Source: Edaphochlamys debaryana | Taxonomy: Eukaryota; Chlorophyta; Chlorophyceae; Chlamydomonadales | DNA length: 64,000 nt | NCBI GenBank assembly: GCA_016858145.1 | Contig: JAEHOE010000068.1 | Location: 248,001-312,000, forward strand | Direction of reading: 5' to 3' | Notes under the pieces: generated by a model | Databases searched by the model: none | Seen by the model: the letters and a program-made list of their open reading frames with translations, nothing else | What the model was told of the DNA's origin: nothing | Position numbers and translations under genes: made by a program | Shown: in pieces, positions 57,254 through 64,000 of the stretch | Layout of the letters: every line of letters begins with the position of its first letter | Position numbering within the stretch: position 1 is the stretch's first letter

Positions 57254-60048
57254 ATCATTCCACCCTCAATCGGTAAGCTCCTTTATATGTCGGGTGCACT
57301 CGGCAGCATCCGGCATCATTCATCACATCCGTCACAGCCCTTCATCAGCAGAGCCCGGCCTGCCTGCCCCTTCCGCCAGCCCCATGCAGCGCTGCCTCAG
57401 CGCCGCACGGAACCGCAATGACGGGTCCACAGGCACCCCCAACTCCATCCACCAGCATGTACCCGGTGCTGCGCTACATGACACGGCTTTAAGCCCGCTC
57501 GGCCCCACCTGCCCGCCTCTTCAATGCACAATGCACGATGTATGCCTGTCCTACCCTGCTGCCTGTCTCATGCGAGGCCCTGTGACTCAATCCGCCGCCC
57601 CATTGCCCGGCTCTGGGACGTGCCTACGGCCCCGCTGCTTGCTGCGCCTGGCTGCCATGCGCCTTTGGGCTTCCACGTAAAGCGCAACGAGTCCATGTTT
57701 TGCTCCCGGGTCCCAGTCGTCTTCGGAGTACCGGTAAGTGCCCTGGCCCTCGTTCAGTTCGCTTCGGCTGAGCGCCCTTCACGTACAGGCCTGCACAAGT
57801 TTGAGAGAGAGCCCCGGGCCCCCGGCCGATACAACTGTGTGCAAGTGAGGTCGTGAGGGGGCGGGACATATAATAAGACCAAGACCCCTGGCAGGCGACC
57901 GTGGGGCGTCGCTCGGTCCCTACTGATGGCCGCAGAAGCTTTGGACCAGAGCATTACAAGAAGCGGAAGCCCCACGGCACACACACACCAGAAGGGTCCG
58001 CCCTTTCCAGCGAGGGTCTCGCTTTCTGCTGCTTGGGGTCCACTTTACTCGCTACTAGTGTAGGGCCAGCACACATATCAAAAGGCTGCTCTGCAATGTC
58101 TGCATTGCCAGTGCCTGATGCCCACCTGGTGGCAGCAGAGCCCTGCAACAGCCCGCTAAGGCCCATCACCCCCAAAGACCCTGCATCGCACCAGGTGCAC
58201 CTATACTGAGCCCTCGCGTCCCGCCCACCATCGCAGCCGTCGGCCGCTGAGCAACGTCGCCCATGCGCCCCTCTCGCATCACCACAAGCTTTGCTGATTG
58301 CAAATCCCTCGGATAGCGTCCAGAGGGCCGTTGTGCCCAGTTGCATTGACCCCAACCTCTCGCCCTCCTGCCCGTCCCAATCCACGGCGCCAAGGCCACT
58401 TCGTGCGGCTAACCCTCGGTACGCCCCCCCCTGGACCGCAAGCCGGTGCATGATGAACCGGGGGTGATGCCGTCGCGGCCGTCATTTGCAGTCCTTTGCG
58501 GATGAGTGACGACAAGCCAACCAATAGCCCGCCCGCAGCCCGCACAGGCCGTTTCATACACGCATTGTTGCCTTTGACAGTATTACGCCAAAGGCCCCAA
58601 GCCACGATGTACTTCAGATCCTGGGCCCGCATAAACCCCTTCTGTACCCGCCCAGCCCAAACACCCAGGCAACACCATCAACCCAGCAACCACCGCGCTT
58701 CCGGGGTGCTATCCCTTCGGCTACCAACTTATCTGTGACGGTCCCAGAGCAGGAGATAGCGCACACCGCGTGCGGCATCACCGCGTCTCGTCTTTGTAGA
58801 TTTGGAAAGGCTTAACACGCCGCCCGTTTGGGACTGACGCGCGCACACCAGTCACCAGTGCCATGTCCATGCACGTGCATTTGCTGGGCACTGGAGGCCC
58901 GTGCGTCTGCTTTGGAAAGGCCTCCAGGAGGCGAGTGTACGAAGGAGTGATGCACACCCAAAACAAACCGCTACCATAAGCCACCACCACCGTGCTACCG
59001 TACCGTGCTATCAAAACAGCTACCAACAAAAGCCGTCACTTCGTCTGGGAAGAACCTCGCCCCAAACCAGCAAGGATCCGTCAGGTGATGCGTTGCATGC
59101 TTGCAACCCCATCCAATCCTCCCCTTCCCAAAGCCCATAAACCTCCATGTGGTTGCCTTCACAGACCGTCGGTGAAACGGGACCGCAGGCCGCACACCTC
59201 CATTCTCAGTCACATCACAAGGGAGCACCTTATAACAGCAGCAGGCAAACCACAGCACCGCTCCGGAGCATGCCGACTAGCCCACCGGGCCGCTGCACCG
59301 TAAACGACGCAGCCCTTGCCACCTCCAGGGTCCACGCCATAGCCGTTGGAGACCTGGCCAGCGCAACTGTTGGCGCGTTTAGTGCACGCACATTCAAAGG
59401 CAGAAGACTTCAAGGCTTATGATTAGCTCAGCCACAGCAGGGTCCGATCGCCGCAAAATCGCTGTTGCGAGCACAGCGTGTTAGTGCTGGTGAATGCGGT
59501 ACGACTATCAAGGAGGCCGCAATGGCCTCGAAGCAGGTCGATCATCAATACGGCAGCATATGAGGGCCCCAATCCGCGATGTTGCAGGGCTGTGCGCCGC
59601 TGCGGTGGGCATCCAACCTGAGCCTGCCGCGTCAGACCTCGCCGGCCTACGCGCCGAGCGCACGCGACGCGTCAGGCCCCCGTCCGATGCTGCCTGCCCG
59701 ACACACAATTCAAAGCACAGTCCGCAATGCTGCGTCTGCAGAGCCGCAATACGTGGCGTGGGCTGCCTGAAGTGAATAGATGCAAGCCCAAACGCGCAGA
59801 GCCGTGCCAGGCTGGCAACTCGACCGCAGCAACCCGGACAGCCCGGCGAGGGCCCCACGGTACTCACGGAACGCCGAAACGACACGGCACCGCACTAAGC
59901 CGCCCCTCATCTAGCCCCCCCCCCCCCCCCAGTAAACAGAAATGCAGTCTAGGCCGCTCCAATGCACCATCCGACGCAGACGGACCGCCCTCGGCCTTGA
60001 CGCCGCTAAACCCGCAAGAATGACTCCCGGTTTGATGGTATTTAATTT
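57242..60048. other. 3' flank of the complete Gln-rich gene
   Basis: Near-identical duplicate of 53262-56062, with poly(C)16 at 59915-59930; no supported gene. Confidence 0.45.
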
Positions 60049-61211
60049 CTATCGCCGCGGCCGACGCGTGGCCTCAAGCAGTGCTGCCCGCGCCCGCGCA
60101 TCGTCCTGCAGCCGCATCAGCTCCCGCTCCCGCTCCCGCTGCTGCTCCTGCTGCTGCTGCGGCGGCGGCAGCTGGGCTGCGAGCAGCTGGCTCTGCATTA
60201 GGGCGGACTGCTGCTGCTGCTGCCGAAGAGCCTGCTGCAGCTGCTGTTGTTGCTGCTGCTGCCTCAAGAGCATGAGCTGCTGCAGCTGCTGCTGCTGCAG
60301 CGCCTGCTGCGGCGTTGCGTGCTGGAGCAGCGGCAGCCCCTGCGGCGGCACCGGGGGCTGCATGGCCAGGTCGAAGGAGCGCTTCTGACCCGCCAACGGC
60401 CCTACAGGGCCCAGCTGCAACTGCAGCTGCGGGCTGAGGCCCGCGGAGCCCAGCGACGCCGCCAGGCCGCCAAGGCCCCCCGCTGCCGTAAGCGCCGGTA
60501 CCCCGCCGAGCCCTAGCCCAGTCGCCTGCAGGCTCGGGCCGCCGCCAAGCCCTGCCCCACCCAACTGGCCCAGGGCTGTCACGGGCCTCGCTGTGAGAGA
60601 CGCGAGGTTGGCACTGGGCAGGGAAGGCATGGGGCCGGCGGCCTCAGCCCCATGCAGTGGGCCCATGGACGGCCGGAGGCTGGCCAGCCCGTGCGCTGGG
60701 AGGCTGGTTGGGCCCCCGCAGCCCATAAGCGTCGCGCCGTCGCCGAGTCCCGCCGGAGGAAGGCCCAGCGGACTCTGCCGGACTTGCGGCCCGGAGCCGA
60801 ATGAAAGCGGCCACCCCGACTGCAGAGTCTGGAGCGGGCCCGGGCCCAGGCCGCCGCTGCCGCCGCCGCCGCACAGGGGCAGGGGTGACGGGGTCGGCGG
60901 CGGCAGCGGAGGCGACGGCTGGGACCTGCCGGCGGTGCCGCTGCCGCTACCGCCGAGGCTGCCGCTGCCGCCGAGGCTGCCGCTGCCGCTGAGCGACAGC
61001 CCGGGGGTCCATGACCGCTGGCAGGGGGCCTGCTGGAGCCCGGCTAGCGGCACGGAGGACCCCGGGGGAGCGAGCGGCGGTGCCAGCGCGGCCGCGCCGG
61101 CGAATGTGCGCCGGCTCATCTGGTCGGCTGATCCCGTCGAGGGGGTGCCGAGGGCGGAGAGCTGGTGGCCAGGTACCTGGTCGGTAGCGCCTGCTGCTGA
61201 GGCCGATGGAC
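57242..61211. repeat. 4-kb tandem duplication, unit 2
   Basis: Direct repeat of 53262-57225, offset 3980 bp and then 3986 bp after the 6-bp insertion at 58711-58716. It continues at 61212 into the rest of exon 2 of the complete Gln-rich gene. Confidence 0.95.
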
Positions 61212-62073
61212 GGCGTGCGGCGGAGTCGATGAGCGGCGCCGTGGGGCGGGCGCTGAGCGCGGGGGTAGCGGACGGGGGAACGAAGGGCTGGGAGGACCAG
61301 GCGGCCTGCGGAGAAGGAGGGGGGGGTTCCGCTTGAGTTACGCTTGCAGGAAGCTACGGTAGTAAAGGCGCAACCAAAGGCCGTGAGCCCCGCCAAGATC
61401 TGCTCAACATGCAGAACCGCACCTGCGCCTCGCGCGTGGCCCACTCCTGCAGGTCTGCCGCGTTGGTGGGCGGTTCTGTCCCGTCTTGCGAGCCGCAGCT
61501 GGAGCGCAGCGCGCAGTCCCAGTCGAAGGCTGACGGCCGTCGCCATGCCGGCAAGGCACACAGTGCACGTGGCGGGAAGCCGCTCGGTGCAGCCGGCTGG
61601 CCTCCCGATTCCAGAAGAGAGGTGCTGCTCTGTTGCTGCAGGCTTCCGGGGGCCAGTCTGGGCCGCAAGCCCAGCGAGAGCGGAGCCCATGCGCCTGGCC
61701 GGTCCGTTGCGTCGGGCAGCGCGGGGGCCGCCCACGGCCCCGGCTTTTCCGACAAGCTCCCCAGTGTCTGCATATTGTGCACTGTTGGGCCATCCGGCTG
61801 GCTTTTGGGGTCCGCGCTGGCCGTGTCGTGGCGAGCTGCTGGGTTCTCCTCGACTTTGTCGCCCAGCTCACTCAGCAGGAGCTGTAGTAGCTCCTCGTCC
61901 ATCGGGGGCTGGTCCTCGTCGTCCCAGCCGGGCGTCCCAGCCGGTGGACATGGCTCACTGACAGTCGTCTTCCCCGGGCCACATAGCGTCGGTGATGCAA
62001 TACGGCCCGTAGCTAGCACCTCCTCATTATCCCTCCGCCCAGAGGAGAGCGCGCTGCCCGACGCGGCCAGCAT
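60049..62073 (-). CDS. Gln-rich putative transcriptional regulator with SAFDW motif
   Basis: Two minus-strand exons, 61423-62073 and 60049-61305, join in phase 0 (..EWATREAQ|AAWSSQPFV..), giving 635 residues. The N-terminal third has an acidic/Leu stretch (WDDEDQPPMDEELLQLLLSE), reminiscent of an activation domain. LPAWRRPSAFDW follows (about 174-185), then the intron junction. The middle is Gly/Pro/Leu/Ser-rich with GSGSLGGSGSLGG repeats. A short basic element, GQKRSFDLA, precedes poly-Gln runs and an Arg/Glu-rich C-terminal helix (QERERELMRLQDDARARA). Composition suggests a nuclear coregulator; no known DNA-binding domain is seen. It shares the SAFDW motif and phase-0 intron with the gene at 49327-51211. 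Its exon 2 is largely duplicated at 56063-57225. Confidence 0.78.
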
Positions 62074-62907
62074 CTCCGCGCCTCACCGCCGGAGGGGGTC
62101 GACGTTCCTACACGTGATGGACAAGTCTAGATGTACGCGCTGGCGATGGCCTCATTAGGTATCATGGTCTTGCCGCGGTCATACAAATGGGCGCCCCGAG
62201 ACACTTCCGCGGTGAGCCAATACGCATAAAGATGAATGGTCAGTTGCTGGGCGTATGTTGGAAGACGGCATCCAGTGAGCGATATCGACGTCGGCGCGTC
62301 GCGAGTGCGGCGCAACCGGTACGTCTGATGCGTCGGGCAGGCGCGCGCTCAGAGGTCCGACCGCCGCGCTCCTGGTCGCCACGGTCTGATGGGGGGGGGG
62401 CGTGGCACAAGCCTTTGTGGGAGTCCTTGAGAGGCCCCAAGGCTGGGCCAGCCCCAGAGACCGGGCAGCCCAACCGCCCCAAGGGATGTTCCAGGAAACC
62501 CAGACGTGTGGCACGGCCGCCGAGAGAGACAGAACAGGTTCCGTCTGATGGGAGGGGGAAGCTGCCCTAGAGCCGGCCGCACTGGGGCAGAGCCCCACGA
62601 ACAAAGGTGCCGAAGCCGCCGCACTCACGTCGCTGTTACCGACTGTTACAGCTCCTGCACGCACACGCCAGGCTGCGCTCTCCAGTCACGCTCACAGCCC
62701 AGCCCTTGGGCACATACAGCCCAACCAGCTCCAAGCCCCTGCCCCAATCCGCAACCTTTCAACCACCGATGGTTGGTGACTGACGCCTGGACGCCCCCAC
62801 CCGCCCCCACCCCATCAGCCTGTGTAACCTCTCTCTCTCTAGAACCCCACCACTTCAACCGTTTGCACGTTGCTTTGCCGCCCCGCCGCCCCCTGGCCCG
62901 CGCCTCC
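62074..62907. other. Intergenic region between the Gln-rich gene and the DBP4-like gene
   Basis: Both neighbours are on the minus strand, so this interval should hold the promoter of the Gln-rich gene and the 3' UTR of the helicase gene. No additional gene is supported. Confidence 0.5.
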
Positions 62908-63924
62908 TCACCGCCGCGACCCAAGCAGCTGCAGCGCCATCGCCTCCTGCTCCGCCAGAGACAGCCCCGCCGCCCCCTTGCCCGCCTTCTTGGGGACAGC
63001 CCCGCCTGCCCCCGCCCCCGCCCCCGCCCCCGCCGGTGCCCCCACCCCCGCCGCGTCCTTCCTTGCCATCCCCATGTGCCCCACCTCGGGCCGAGGCCCC
63101 GCGCCCGCGCCCCTGCCACGGCCCCCGCCCCTCCCCCCATCGTCATCGCTGCTGTCCCCACCATCCTCGCTGCCGCTGCCGCTGGGACCCTCGTCGCTGC
63201 CGTCCTCGCCGCCGCGGGCCCCGCGGCCCCGCCCCTGACGCCCCTCCTCCTCCGAGCCCGAGCCCTCCGAGCCACCGTAACCGCCATCCTCCTCGTCGTC
63301 GTCGTCGTCCTCCCTGGCAGCCGCGCCCCCCCGGGACCCCAGCGTCACCACCCGGCCGCCCCCCTCCTCCCCCGCCTCCGCGGCCGCCGCCGCGCGGAGG
63401 CGGTCCTTGCGCTCCAGCTTCATCTCCTGCGGGGGGGATGGGAGGGGAAGGGGTTGTGGTGCAAGGGGTCAACAGCAAGTCAAGTGCAAGGAGGTGTGAG
63501 TACGGAGGCGGGCTCTACCGCTCAGCAATCCCCAGTTCCTCGCACCCGCTTGGCCTCATTGAGCTGCTTCTGGCCCTCTCGCTCCCCTTCCCTCTCCCCC
63601 TCTCGAACCCCCCTTCCCCTCCCTCCCCCTGCTCCTCCCCCCCTTGCCCCCCGGACGCACCCGCTTGAGCTCCTTGAGCTGACGGCGGTCCTCCCGGTCC
63701 CTCTGCCGCATCAGCTCCGCCGCCTTCTTGAAGCGATCCTCGGGACGGGCCGAAACCACGTACAGGCCGTCGCCGGGGCGCGACCCCGCGCCCACGCCAG
63801 CCGCGCCCGCCCCCGCCTGCGCCGCCGCCCACGCCGCCGCGCCCTCGCCGTCCGACGCCTCCTCCGAGCCCGGCTCGCCAAAGCCCTCGGCCGCCAGCTG
63901 GGCGAGGGGGTCCAGCGCGTTGCC
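62908..63924 (-). CDS. DBP4: DBP4/DDX10-type DEAD-box RNA helicase, C-terminal exons only
   Basis: Two minus-strand exons, 63661-63924 and 62908-63426, join in phase 0 to give the last 260 residues; the rest lies beyond position 64000. The helicase core is not in the window, so the call rests on the tail. GNALDPLAQLAAEG, the charged helix EDRFKKAAELMRQRDREDRR running into KELKREMKLERKDRLR, a long acidic/Gly-Ser region, and the terminal GLSLAEQEAMALQLL match in order the C-terminus of plant RH32 and other DBP4 proteins as I know them. DBP4 is a nucleolar helicase that releases U14 snoRNA during 18S rRNA processing. A generic nucleolar acidic protein is the alternative. Confidence 0.65.
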
Positions 63925-63965
63925 CTGAGAGGCAGGGGTGGGGGTGGGATGAGGTAGGTTCAGGT

Positions 63966-64000
63966 TGGGTTTGGGTTTGGGTTTGGGTTTGGGTTGGGTT
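63966..64000. repeat. TTTGGG microsatellite in an intron
   Basis: About five tandem TTTGGG-like units run to the window end, inside an intron of the DBP4-like gene. It is not the algal TTTTAGGG telomere repeat because the A is absent. Confidence 0.8.

Noticed and set aside
53262..61211. Integrated virus or mobile element as the source of the 4-kb repeat
   Set aside because: The unit is the 3' flank and exon 2 of a host gene, with no viral or transposon protein and no target-site duplication.
63966..64000. Possible telomere repeat at the window end
   Set aside because: The unit is TTTGGG without the A of TTTAGGG or TTTTAGGG, only about five units are present, and it lies within an intron of the helicase gene.
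1..64000. tRNA, rRNA, riboswitch or CRISPR features
   Set aside because: No cloverleaf-type boxes, rRNA core sequences or spaced identical repeats were seen on either strand; a tRNAscan-SE/Infernal run would be needed to exclude small RNAs.

Overview
The window reads as nuclear DNA of a green alga, most likely a chlorophycean (volvocine/Chlamydomonas-like). It is very GC-rich. Its genes are broken into many short exons by GT-AG introns of roughly 70-700 bp. Secreted proteins carry Ser-Pro linkers, regulatory proteins carry long Gln, Ser-Pro and Ala tracts, and candidate TGTAA polyadenylation signals follow several genes. No bacterial operons, tRNA, rRNA or CRISPR were found. The lineage is an inference from gene style, not from a marker gene.

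Layout. 1-2197: no supported gene; a 28-bp minisatellite. 2198-4783 (+): a TKL-type pseudokinase. 4784-8630: no supported gene. 8699-14334 (+): gene A, a secreted protein (signal peptide, cyanovirin-like Cys domain, Ser-Pro linker, 349-residue domain of unknown family). 16155-20389 (+): gene B, a close paralogue with the same 349-residue domain but no lectin-like part. 21642-23462 (-): a 5'-truncated copy of a ribosome recycling factor (RRF) gene. 23515-28605: gene A again without its first exon. 30426-34661: gene B again, complete. 35914-38836 (-): the complete RRF gene. 39169-46852 (+): SART1/Snu66, divergent from RRF across about 330 bp. 49327-51211 (+): a Pro/Ser-rich protein with a SAFDW motif. 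56063-57253 (-): a truncated copy, and 60049-62073 (-) the complete copy, of a Gln-rich protein that shares the SAFDW motif and an intron position with the previous gene. 62908-63924 (-): the last two exons of a DBP4/DDX10-type DEAD-box helicase gene that continues beyond the window.

The window is dominated by three independent direct tandem duplications: 14.27 kb (9191-37733), 1.0 kb inside SART1 (43082-45101) and about 4.0 kb (53262-61211). Each has at least one breakpoint inside a gene, so each leaves one reconstructable gene beside a truncated one. The 14.27-kb copies differ at only a handful of positions, yet gene A is broken in both: copy 1 has a one-base frameshift in the Ser-Pro linker, and copy 2 lacks the promoter and signal-peptide exon. 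The SART1 duplication is bounded by clean sequence but packed with single-base indels in between, which looks more like an assembly patch than biology. The 4-kb junction carries a 16-bp filler with templated character.

The most novel biology is the gene A/B family: secreted proteins with a 349-residue domain carrying conserved Cys, His and Gln/Asn in a papain-like order, with or without an N-terminal lectin-like module. Exon boundaries below were derived by hand from splice consensus, reading phase and comparison of paralogues.
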